DNA from: Tetracentron sinense
Taxonomy: Eukaryota > Streptophyta > Magnoliopsida > Trochodendrales > Trochodendraceae
Reading direction: 5' to 3'
DNA length: 64,000 nucleotides
Assembly (NCBI GenBank): GCA_015143295.1
Contig: CM026571.1
Span: 11,164,501 to 11,228,500 of the forward strand
The notes beneath the pieces are model-generated. The model searched no databases. It worked only from the letters and a program-made list of their open reading frames with translations, and was not told where the DNA came from. This document shows, one piece after another, positions 45,732-56,500 of this stretch. Within the stretch, counting starts at the first letter, position 1. Every line of letters begins with the position of its first letter. The position numbers and the translations under genes were made by a program.

Positions 45732-45791
45732 GTCATAGTTCTTCCAGAGGAAAAGCTAAGGCAGTTACCACCATTAATATAGATTTAGTCA
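45680..45791 (+). repeat. 56-bp tandem duplication across the MLF-like stop codon
   Basis: 45680-45735 and 45736-45791 are nearly identical (TAGTTCTTCCAG...GATT[A/T]AGTCA), with two visible substitutions. The first copy encodes the last 17 residues and the TAA stop. The second lies in the 3' UTR and has GATTTAGTCA where the first has GATTAAGTCA. Confidence 0.93.
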
Positions 45792-46200
45792 GGGTGTAGT
45801 GGTTTGAAAGGGTTGAGGAGTTCCTACACATGTTATTGTCAAGTAATGGTACTTGTGCTTTCCTCGTCATATTTGTAGTGGTCTATACTCTGAAAAAAGG
45901 ATTGCAAACAATTAATCAGACGTGTTGAAACCCTGGCAAAACCAAAGGGTAGAAAAAGAAAAGCCAAATATAAAGTGGTTTTGAATTGTGACTCCATTTT
46001 TACGTTAATGGTTTGTGTTTGTTTGGCACCGTTTATCTCGGGGACAAAAATGGTGTATGCCTTTGACAACTCATTTTTAGGGAAAGGCAGCGAATTTAAG
46101 AAGGGGTCTTGCATATAAGCTGCTAGATTTAGCCTTTAGTTGGCAAATACATTGTTCTCATAATTTTAACTATTAGCAAAAAAAAAACCTTAACCCTTTA

Positions 46201-46594
46201 GAGCATTCCTAGCAGCCTCACCAAAATAGCTTTTTAGTTATTTTGATGAGCCAATAGGTTAAAAAGTCTGAAATTCCCTCTCCAGCAGCCTCACCAATTT
46301 GCATATTTTAGTTCAGTGAGTGGACAGTACTCACCAAAGTTGGTGAGTACTGTACACTCACCAAATCAAAAAAACTCTCATTCCCTCCTTGTTTGTGGGC
46401 CCACACAAATAAAATAAAATTCTCTCTCCATTTTTTTGGTGTGGATGTGACACATATAATAAAATAATGATCATTTTTGCTACTTTGATGAGGCTGCTGG
46501 GGTTGTTTCAAAAAAAAATGGCTCACCAAATTCACTTTTTGTGAGTTTTGGCTATTCTGATGAGGCAAATTTGATGAGGCTGCTAGGAATGCTC
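46201..46594. mobile_element. intact MITE, same family as the element at the window start
   Basis: 394 bp, GAGCATTCCTAGCAGCC...GGCTGCTAGGAATGCTC, flanked by TTA (46198-46200, 46595-46597). Subterminal GGCTCACCAAA-type repeats recur in both orientations. It proves that the split element at 8-11418 was once contiguous. Confidence 0.9.
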
Positions 46595-46639
46595 TTAGCT
46601 GTTAATAAAATGACTATTGTGTCTTTTAAGATATTTCGT

Positions 46640-47240
46640 AACCTCGAAAAGCCCAGCTAACTGCCCTTGAACAATGGTTAACAAGTTTTAACCCTTATGG
46701 GTAATTTTTTTTCTCCTAAAAATCAAGGTTAGATGTTTTAAGCGTAAGGGTTAGTGAATTTTGACTATAGTTAAAGGGTGTTAAAAGAGAACAGCTCTTT
46801 AACTTCCCTTGAACTATGGTTAACAAGTTTTAACTTTCATGATTAATTAAAAATAATAATTTCTTCTAAAACCAAAGGTTAGATGCTTTAACCTTTAAGA
46901 GTTAGTGAATGTTAAAGTAATTTCTTCTAAAACCAAAGGTGAGATGCTTTAACCTTAAGAGTTCGTGAATGTTAAAGGGAGTTAAAAGGGATAACTCCTT
47001 TTAACTTTCCTTGAATTATGGTTAACAAGTTTTAACCCCATGATTAAATTTTGTCTTCTAAAAACCTAAGGATTAGTGAATCTTAACCATAGTTAAAGGG
47101 GACACTCTTTTAACTGCCTTGAACTTTGGTTAAGAAGTTTTAACACCTTGTAAAAACTAAGGTTAGATGTTTTAACCTTAAAGGTTAGTGATTTTTAACC
47201 ATAATTAAAGAAAGTTCAAAAAAGACATGTCACAAGGGTA
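46640..47240. repeat. tandem array of the GGTTAACAAGTTTTAAC foldback repeat
   Basis: At least four partial-to-full units of roughly 130-190 bp follow each other. Each has (C/T)CTTGAA(C/T)(T/A)(A/T)TGGTTAA(C/G)AAGTTTTAAC, a T-rich centre, AAGGTTAGATG(T/C)TTTAACC and (A/G)GTTAGTGAAT...TTAAAG. An internal partial duplication occurs at about 46910-46970 (AATTTCTTCTAAAACCAAAGGT appears twice, split here by positions only). The units belong to the same family as the scattered copies at 16990-17290 and 53102-53255. Confidence 0.75.
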
Positions 47241-47353
47241 TTAGAGGCCACTAAATATAACAAGGGTATCACAATCAGTTTTATAAGAATTAATTTTCAG
47301 ACTGTGAGGATAAAATTAATACTAAAACTCTCTCATGAGGAATATTTTTTGGG

Positions 47354-47680
47354 TAAAATGGTAAGAACACAGTAAGCCAACACACACATGAGCTTATGAG
47401 ACTTGGGTCAATACATCTCTACAAAAGGGCCTATCTCTTGTAGAAAGGGAGAAGCCTTATAACCCACAAGGGGAGGGACATCGGACGTGGGACTAAAGAG
47501 GGAACCCGAATACGTCCAAAGGGTGAGTATAACACTCTTATGATTTTTCTAGTAAATGGTAAAAACACACATAATACGCACAGTAGGCCAACACACACAG
47601 GGCTTATCCAACACATCTCTATAATAGGGCCTATCTCTTGTAGAAAAAGAGGAGCCTTATAAGCCACAAATGGATGGTTT
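47354..47680. repeat. duplicated dispersed repeat (GGGCCTATCTCTTGTAG)
   Basis: Two direct copies, about 47354-47480 and 47565-47680, share GGCCAACACACAC... / GGGCCTATCTCTTGTAGAAA and GCCTTATAA-CCACAA. A reverse-oriented relative with TGTCCCACATCTATTAACC and GTGTGTGTGTTGGCCTATG lies at 48340-48485. This may be an LTR- or SINE-like dispersed family. I cannot classify it. Confidence 0.45.
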
Positions 47681-47859
47681 AGTCATGTGCGCATTTATGT
47701 CTCATAGTCGAATGTTCAGTTGGGCAGAAGAGATAAACAAAAATATTAACCTTAATTTTCTTAAACTTAACCAGAGTTAAAAGAAGTGTAAAAAGGGACA
47801 CGTAGTCATGGCATTTGACTACAGAATCAAATGCGTGGTGTACTAATCACTGCCCCTGT

Positions 47860-48672
47860 AGGGCTGTCAATGAGCCGAGCCAACTCACCATCCATCTCAA
47901 TTTGTCACCAAATTAGCCGAGCTTGAGGGTATTTGAGTTCATTGGGCCGAACCGAGCTAAATGATTGAGCTCGTTTGTTAGTCAAGCTGAACACAAGCAA
48001 CAGTCGGCCGGCTCGAATCAGCTCGATTATTTTATTGTACTAGTTATATTAATATTTTAATAATATTAGTTTTCACATAAAAGTTGAGAAATTTAGAAAT
48101 GAATTGGTTGTGAAGGTAAAACTTAAAAGGTGACTTACGCCCTTTCACAATTTATAAATTTTCTAATCATGTTTCTTCCATACTCACACGAATAACTATG
48201 TTTGGTTATTAAAATTTTTAGGGAGAGGGTAATAAATATGTTCAACTCTTATGATTTTGATTTAATTTTTTTTTGTTAAAATTAGGGATAAACGAGTCTA
48301 AAATAATAGGGCAAGAACTTACCCAGACTTAGACGGTTGGTTTACCCAATTTTGTCCCACATCTATTAACCCTTGCTAATTTTGAGTCTATAAAGTTCCT
48401 TCCTCTCACAGTCCCTTTTGGTGAGATGAGTTGTGTTTAGCCTCATGGGGACTGAGTGTGTGTGTGTGTTGGCCTATGTGTGTTTAACTATTCCATAAAA
48501 AAAAAAGGCTCGCAATCCAACTCGAGCTTGATTATCTATAGATGAGCCGAGCCCAAGCTAGAATTCAAGAGCTCAAATTGAACTTTACCAGAGCTTGAGC
48601 CAACATATATATGTCACGAGTTGAGCTTGAGCAACACCTAGCTTGACTCAACTTGGCTCATTTACACTTCTA
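47860..48672. mobile_element. AGGGCTGTCAATGAGCC-type DNA transposon, non-autonomous
   Basis: The left end AGGGCTGTCAATGAGCCGAG and right end CTTGGCTCATTTACACTTCT are inverted relatives, and both subterminal regions repeat GAGCTCGA/AGCTTGAG phrases. The layout parallels the MULE-like element at 32568-33691. The interior includes the reversed dispersed repeat at 48340-48485. Target duplication not clear. Confidence 0.5.
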
Positions 48673-48806
48673 CTACACGGTGATGATATGCAGGTACAAG
48701 TGAAATTGAGTACCGCAATACTATAAGCTTTGACCATAATGAGAGCTATGAGATTGTGCCCGAACCCTTGGTTGTATCATCATTTCTCAGTTGACGAACT
48801 AAAGAC

Positions 48807-49262
48807 ATTTGGTTTGGATTATTACAGTCATAAGCGATTATGTTGAGTAGCGCTATATTATGAATAAACACTGCTATCAATAAGCGCTGACAACTGTAAT
48901 CTTGTTTGGTTGATACTCTGCCAATAAGCTATTATTTGATTATTTATAAAAAAAAAGTATTTTGGTTATTTTGGGAAAAAGAAAATAATATTCTAGAGAA
49001 TCTCTTTCAAGCTTAATGGATATGGTAGGTCTTATTGAGTGCAAATTTGGTACTTACAATAATTTTTACATTGTCTTAAAGGCACATAAGCGATTATACT
49101 CCACAATAATCACCCCTTGACAAGATTATGAAATCACCGGTTATTTTCATAATCGGTTACTATATAAGTACTTATGATGAGTTGAGCCAAGCGCTATTAT
49201 TGAAACATAATCTGGACATAACTGATTAAATCCCAAATAAACGCTAATTCAAACCAAACGAA
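48807..49262. mobile_element. MITE with ATTTGGTTTGGATTA termini
   Basis: ACATTTGGTTTGGATTA at the left and TAATTCAAACCAAACG at the right are inverted copies. Internal blocks (ATAAGCGATTAT, AAGCGCT) also occur in both orientations. About 455 bp, AT-rich, non-coding. Confidence 0.55.
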
Positions 49263-49319
49263 CCTTAAATCTATTAGGTCTATCTATTGCTAAAGCTTAT
49301 ATGCATTTTTCTTTTGAGA

Positions 49320-49568
49320 ACTAGATATATTGTGATTTTCTTAACTTGGGTTGCAATTCCTATAAGACGTCGAACTAGATGTATCGTGCTTTTCATCTCT
49401 TGGGTTACAATTCATGTAAGACATCGAACTAGATGTATTGTGTTTTTCATCTCTTGGGTTGCAATGTCGAACTAGTTGTATTGTGCTTTTCATATTTGGG
49501 GTTGCAAAGTCAAACTAGATGTATCGTGTTTTTCATCTCTTGGATTGCAATTCCTCGTAAGACGTCAA
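49320..49568 (+). repeat. minisatellite, five units of 54 or 43 bp
   Basis: Units begin at 49320, 49374, 49428, 49471 and 49514, each ACTAGATGTATCGTG.TTTTC followed by ATCTCTTGGGTTGCAA. Units 1, 2 and 5 are 54-55 bp. Units 3 and 4 lack 11 bp. An open frame of 62 codons crosses it with repeated RTRCIV.FISWV.I, but I take that as a by-product of the repeat. Confidence 0.88.
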
Positions 49569-51166
49569 AAGCAACAAAATAAATGATTTTAAATCTCATA
49601 AAAAATGATAAGACTTAGAAATCTTAAGACGATAAAAATTAATTTTGTTTGAAATCTTGACAAATTGACTCAAAATTTTCAAACAACTACCATGACAAAG
49701 TGCAAAATGCCAAACTTTATAAATCTCAACAAAAGAAAGGACCTTAAAGTGAATTTGTCTCTGCACATTCCCCAAACACTCTTGTAACGAGAAATGTTGA
49801 GCATACTCACAATTTAAAAATAATTTCATACTCTTCAATCAATTAGTAAAACAAAAATTTGCGTTAGGAACCTACTGAAGTCATTTATTTTATTATCTAA
49901 AGAAAGGGAGAAAGAATGTTAGTATGCATAACACAACCATGGGCTTGTCCCAGTGGTTGTCTCCCCCTTTGGAATAGGTTTAAGTTTGAGTTTTGATGAG
50001 TGTAATAGTTGAAACATCCACATTTTGCCAAGCTTCAAATGATAAGCATTTATCAACTAACACTACTAACCGACTTGCTCCTAATGGTATAACTTGTACC
50101 TACTAACTGGAGTTGCTTCTAATGGTATGACTTGTACCATTTTTTTTTTTTTTTGGGAAATGTTAGTATGTTTAACATTCCTCTTAATTGCAATAGATAT
50201 AATGTCCTAAACTAGACATATTGTACAGGTGTCAATATATAGATATTATCTGTATCGGAATTTATTTGCTCAAATAATTATTTGAATGAATATACGGCGA
50301 AGCAGGTTCAAATAATACTTTTACTATTTATTAACGGATTTGAATTTACTATCTATATTTGAAAATTTCAACTTAGTGGCCACAAATGTCAAACAAATTT
50401 CTAAGAAAGTGTTTGGTTATTTTATTTTATTTTATTATGGGAAATTAATGGTTGACGTTATTGAAGTTGCATTCTCCTTTATAGCAATTATCTCATATAA
50501 ACCAAGGCACAATGCATATTCATCCGTATGCCAATAAGCTTCCGACATGTTTCGAACAAGTCATACATTTTTTATTATAATAAAGTAAGGTTATATTAAT
50601 TTTAAGAATTAGTGTTTCTCAATTAGAGCTAATAACTTCTAAAAAATACAAAGTTAATGATACGATGCATCTAGTATACTTGATGGGTTGCAACCAGATT
50701 CAGCCACAATTTTCTAGTAGGGAGGCACGTGTGGTTGATTGAAAAAAAAATTGACGATTAATTTCATGGCCATTTCGTACATATCTTACGGGTAATGTTT
50801 TCCTTTGTTTACGGAGCAACTATTCTCTTGCCCCATTATTATATCCTGTTAAATAATTAAATAATATGGTATAACTTTTTTGGGGGCAACTGCGTCCTTA
50901 TTCCATAATTATATCCAATTAAATAATTATAAATAAAATATATGTTTATTATCAAAATTTCATGGCCAGTTGTCCCATTCCTCATGGCTATGTCTTTTAA
51001 AAAAATTTGTTTTCAAAAGTTGGCACGTGCCCTAGGTTACAACCGTAGGGGATTCTGTGTGCAAAAAAGAGACATATGGAAATGTTTTGGGCCGGCAAAA
51101 AAATTGAAGATAAAATGATTTAGACCCTCAAATTACTACTAGTTGGGCTTTATTGTGACTCGTGAC
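49569..51166. other. intergenic AT-rich region without recognisable genes
   Basis: I see poly(T) at 50140-50153 and an AT-rich segment at 50820-50950 with two diverged copies of a phrase ending ATTATATCC.(A/G)TTAAATAATTA. There is no supported ORF and no clear transposon boundary. Confidence 0.4.
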
Positions 51167-51615
51167 TAGGGATGGCAACGGTCGGGTTAACCGGGTAACC
51201 CGCCCCGCCCCTATTGGAATGGGTTTGTGGAGCTTTTAAACGGGTAGGGGCGGGTTTGGGAATTAGGTGCTAAACCCGAGTCGGATTCGGACCGGGGATG
51301 GGTTTACGCTGCCTCGCCTTGCCCAACCCCGTTTATAATGTCAAATCACTTTTTTGCCCTTATTTTAATACTAAAATTACCACAATGCAATACTTAAGTA
51401 TGAAATACAATCCTGATCCGTCCTGCCCCGCCCCATCTAGTGTTTAACGGGATGGGGTGGGGTGGGGGCAGGGTGAAGAAATGTTTTAAAAATCGGAAGT
51501 GATCCACCCCGCCCCACCCCGACTCGGGTTGGGATGGATTTGGGGTAAGAATTTTCCATTAGGGGTGGGTCGGGATGGGGGTGCCCCAGCCCAAACCCGC
51601 CACATTGCCATCCCT
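51167..51615. mobile_element. 449-bp MULE-type MITE (AGGGATGGCAACGG)
   Basis: TAGGGATGGCAACGGTCGGG at the left and CCACATTGCCATCCCT at the right. A 10-bp flanking duplication has one mismatch: GACTCGTGAC (51157-51166), GAATCGTGAC (51616-51625). Interior GC-rich arms (CCCGCCCC / GGGGTGGGG) flank an AT-rich centre. Non-coding. Confidence 0.8.
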
Positions 51616-52054
51616 GAATCGTGACCCACACGAAAATGAGAAAAATAGAATTGCAGTGCATGCACTTTAACCAAAAAACCAAAGTTCCCAAGTCTCTTAT
51701 TTTTTGGGTGGTGATAGGCACACCTACCTTGGGTCTGGCTGTGTATTAGTTATAACATTTCACCCAAAAAAAAAAAACCCATTTGGTCCTCTGTTACTCT
51801 GTGAGTTAGGGTGTTATCCCAGGTTTAGTCCTACATGGGTTGAAAAGTTGACTTTGAAGGGGTGTACAAGGGCCACCAACCCTCCTTAAGATAGACCCTT
51901 TTGGAGTGGTTGCTTGGACTGGCCCTTAAGACATCTTAACAGCTACCTTAAGTCTGATTCTGTGTGTGAGTTTAGAGAGTGTTAGTTATATGATGACATT
52001 TCACCAAATAAACAAAATATGCACACCTCAAAATATGATGAATAGCATCATGAG

Positions 52055-52784
52055 CTAGGAAGCACGGATACTTCAAATAGGTCATCGTACTCGTACTGGA
52101 CACATATCGGATACCGATATGTCTTTGATACGGTGGGATATGTACGAGATACGGCTCAAACGCATCCTGTTAAATTAAAACAAATTTTTTTTTATTTCGG
52201 ATACGGCTCCAATGCGCCGGGATACGACCATGAATAATATATATCTATATATATATATATTTGGAGACCCAGGAGCGTGACCCTATCTCTTTTGTTTTTG
52301 CATGGACATGATCTTCTTTATATTTTGCTTAATGGATGATGAGATGACCCTATTTCTTTTGCTTTTGCATGGATATGGTCTTTTTTATACATAAAAAGAA
52401 CTGAACCAATGCTTATTTTATAATTATAATACAAAATATAGTATTTTTTTTTTTTTTTTTTAAATTACAGACATATCCTTGTCGTACCCGTATCCTATTT
52501 TTTAAAGTTATGTCGTATCGCCTCTAGCGAGAGCGGTGACTAGTGTTCTTAATGTTCTTGTTAGTGAGCGAGCAGAACAAGAACTATAACCAAGAGGCAC
52601 AAGAGCGAGCTTTGCGAGCGTACGAAAAGCAATTTCGAAAGCCTAAAGCTAGTTGTTGAGCCTAAAGCGGCGCAAGTAAGCAATCAGTAAGAAATGAGGT
52701 TTATTGGACCCGCCCGACCTCCTATCCTCCCCGTATCCATATCCGTATTGTATCGTACCCGTATCCTGTATCCGTACTTCCTAG
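52055..52784. mobile_element. 730-bp hAT-like non-autonomous transposon
   Basis: A perfect 8-bp duplication ATCATGAG flanks it (52047-52054, 52785-52792). The termini are CTAGGAAGCACGGATAC and GTATCCGTACTTCCTAG, 16 of 17 positions complementary. Subterminal GATACG/CGTATC repeats face each other. The interior segment 52540-52690 differs in composition and may be captured sequence. No transposase ORF. Confidence 0.82.
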
Positions 52785-53101
52785 ATCATGAGTGAAAAAA
52801 AAAAATAGTATGAACAGAATGACAATAATACCCTTCTTTTATCTTCTTTCTTCCAAGTTTTTTCAACCAAACTGGGGTGCAACCTTTTAAGAATAGCAGC
52901 AAAAGGAGTGTGTAGCATCTTTCGATTGTATGTTGACAGTCTCCTCGCCAGCACCAATAAGAGAAGATCCTAACTTGAGCCTTATCAGACAAATATCGCT
53001 AGCATTGTAGGTGACTTACTCCAATTGGGGATAACGAAATGGGAAATGGAAAATGGAACCAGACCCCGGGATCTCATTGGTCCACGCTCCCTGGTCCACG
53101 C

Positions 53102-53255
53102 TCCCTATTTACTACCTATCAACTGTGGTTAGGATTCATTCACCCCCTAAAGTTAAGCAACTAACCATGGTTTAAAAAAAAAGCAAAACAGTAAAAATTA
53201 TTAATTTAATGTACTTGAGCTTAACCATGGTTAAAGAGGTGTTAAAAGAGACACG
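53102..53255. repeat. copy of the GTTAAGATTCA foldback family near a gene start
   Basis: CAACTGTGGTTAGGATTCATTCACCC at the left (run split: CAACTGTGGTTAGG, then ATTCATTCACCC) and TTAACCATGGTTAAAGAGGTG at the right, about 330 bp upstream of the ICT1-like start codon. Non-coding. Confidence 0.5.
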
Positions 53256-53583
53256 GGAACACTGCGATCAGCTTAGAAGAGGGGAAGAGGACCCCCAAGG
53301 GTCCTCTTCTTCTCAGGACTCTAAGAAATTACTTAAAAGGGGGGGTTGTCACGGTTTGGTAGGAGAAAACGTGAATGAAGCTGAAAGAAAGATATGAAGG
53401 GTATTATAGTCCTTCAGCCCCTAAGATAAGCGTTTTTTTTATTTTTCTCACCTTATTCATCAAATTTTGGGGTGCGTGAAACACCACCCTTAGAATAGAG
53501 TTCGCTCCGCCATTTCTTTAGAGAAGTGATTCTGAAACTCCTCTGCAATCTCTCTCTCGCTCTAGGGTTTCTCTGAAGCCAAA

Positions 53584-56500
53584 ATGGCTGTCTTCAGAAC
53601 CACCATGAACATGATTTTTAGAGAATTTTGCAATATCTCCCCCTTCTTAAGATCGGCACCTATGTTTCCGGCAACATCGGCGAACTTCGGCGGCACATTT
53701 CGTTTCGCTGGCCGTGGAATTAGCTCCGGAAGAATTCGGTGCATGTCATCGGATTCTGGAGAAGGAGGCAAGAAGGTCTCGGCTCGCCTCTCACAGGTTC
53801 ATCAGCTTCTGCAAGAAGCCGAGGAGAGAGCTCTCTCTGCCGGCAATGAATTTACCCCCAAAATCACACTAGGTACTTCAATTTTCCCCAATTGTATCAG
53901 TTCTAGCTAGGGGAATAATATGCTTTAATGTATTTTACTTTTTTCGATCTTTTTGGTGTTTGACTTAATGTTTCATTTGTTGTTCAAATCTGAGTCCAAG
54001 CAATTGTCTTTAAGAATAACGTAATGTGAATAATCATCCATGTAAAGCTAGTGGGGATTTGTAGCAGAGATTGAAGGTTTATTTTGAATTACAGTGATGG
54101 GTAGATAGAGGCGATTATATGAATAAATTTGAACTGCAACTGACTTGAGTAGCGTACTTCAATAGTTTCATATATGGCTACTTGATATTTACCGATGTGT
54201 AGTCCAGGGAGGACATTTTCTATGTGTAGATTTGTGGGTTCGTTAAATTGCCATTCTTTGGATGGAGAGAGGAAAAAGTGTAGAATTCAAGGAATCTAAT
54301 TATGTTGTTGGAGTTGGTACGGTATGTAATATGGGGAGGAGAGGGAAGGATGCTTCTTTATAATGTGGTTGGACTAAACATCATACCAGTTGAAACAGAA
54401 ATTTGTCTTTGAAGGAAGGAGGGGATGGAAGATTAGGTGCATGATAATGTTGGATCCTGGTGTGGAAAAATAAGAAGTTGACTGGTTACCCTTAGAACAC
54501 TAAGTTGCAGTGATTCAACAATATCACACAAAGAATTAAGAAAAAAGCAATAATAATCTAATTATGGATGTCTAAACCTTACGACCCTTTATAAAAGTTT
54601 TGGAAGAAAACTATAGATGGAGCAGTGTAGTCAAAATTTCACCTAGGTAATGCCTGGGCTGCTGGGTCACCGCCTATCCTAGCCAGGATAGGACCACTAT
54701 TGCCTAATCACGATCTTGGCATGCACTTGCTAAATATTTATTAAAAATATAAATTTTGGTCTCCTAGGCAATGGCTCGCTTAGAGACCCCCATTGCCTAG
54801 GCATCGCCCAACACTTTGATTACCCAGGTTAGGACTCCTACCTTTAAACTAACTTTTACTTAGAAATCAAATAAAGGCTACCACTACACCTCAAACTAAA
54901 GACTCATTTACTATAACTCCTAAAATTACTACTGATCCAGGAAAAAAAAAATTAAATAGTATATATTTTAGTAATTCCTATTGAATCCTACTCTAATAAA
55001 TAAGTTCTTTATCAATGTAATCCTGCGATTTGTCATTCGTAATCCAAGTATTTTCCAATTCAGCAAACTCTTGCATTGTACCAAATTGCGCTTGATTGTA
55101 TTTTGTCCTGTCTTCTTTTAATGAACTTTATGGATTTGTTCAATCTCTTCATTTGCTTTCTTCGGAATGGTTTTTTTTTTTTGCATCAATGAGTACATCA
55201 TCCTCATCAAGTGACTTCAACTTATTAGATACCCACAATATTAATCTTTGTCTTTCTTCTTCAACTCTCCTTCCTTAGAAAAGTTCACTCGTTGAGGAGA
55301 ATCATAGAATCAATTGCTTTCACAACTATAGCAATTATAATCCTTCGCAGACAGTTGTTTACCCTTGGGGTTACTATTCCCCTGCCCACTTTCTCCAAAC
55401 ATAGGGTTAGATTGGTTAGCGATCTGTGAATTAGGTGTAGGACTTCCACATCCAGCACTAGGACTGTTAGGATCCATGAACTCATTTCTGCCCAGATTTA
55501 ACAAACATTGCTCCTTTGTTGCCCAAGTTGCTTGTGATAGTTGATCAACTCCTCTGCATGCAATTCAAATTGAGAGGCATTTCTCAGTTTCACAAAAATA
55601 ATTGCAGAAGGCTAAGTTGCTGTCAAACTTGCAAAGAGATTTTGGAACTCTTTCACTTACTCACTAACAATTCATTTTCCTTGACTCCTCCTTATCCTAA
55701 GTCTTAACTGTCTCCTTTCCTTGTCTTATCCTATTGGCTTGAAGCTCATCCCTGATCCCACCACATCAACGTGTAACTCTGGAATTGGTGGTGACTGGAT
55801 TTACCTTCTTATGACCTGGAAAACCTCTTTCATCACTCCTATAATTCGGCCTGTTTCGGCCTGGTTCAGTTTCCCTTGGACTTCTGGAATTTCTACTTTG
55901 ATAACACTTGTTTCCCAATACTTTTCCATCATTTGGAAAATCTAATTGTCTAGATCTGATATGCATCAGATACGGTCTTTGATGAGAAGGGTTATTGTCT
56001 GTTTGATTTTCAACCTCTTCAACCGTAACTTCCTTGTTGGTCTGAAACCTGTGAAAAGACTATTGAAATGGGAACACCATCTCCATCACAGCTTCTAGTG
56101 TTAGGAAACATCAGAGGTCGATGTTTTTTAGCAGTTGGTTTTTTCTTAAGTCCATTGTACCTCCTTCAATTGAAATGCATATGAATTGAAGTGGAGGATA
56201 AAACTAGCAGTAGCTGCAAGTCCTTATTGTTGATTCAACAATCTCACCCAGAAAAGTCGATTCAGGTACACTGTCATTCTCTCGTGTTTTTACTTCAATG
56301 GGTTTATGTGGTCTAATTTTGGACTTTGGAAAGTTAGCTCAAGCTTCGAAGAATGGGTTTCAATTCTTCTGAGTGATGATAATTCATCTGCAATGTTACT
56401 TATCTAATATATATATATATATATGGGTGGGTGTGTGTATGTGCGTGTGCACGCGCGTGCATTCATTTTTGATATAAAAACTTATCATAACTGTGGATGA

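Noticed and set aside
46640..47240. CRISPR-like regularly spaced repeats
   Set aside because: Units are diverged, the spacers are not of constant length, and the repeat belongs to a dispersed plant foldback family in a eukaryotic genome.
49287..49475. 62-residue protein with RTRCIVFFISWV repeats
   Set aside because: It is produced by the minisatellite periodicity. Unit lengths of 54 and 43 would break the frame, and no homology is recognised.
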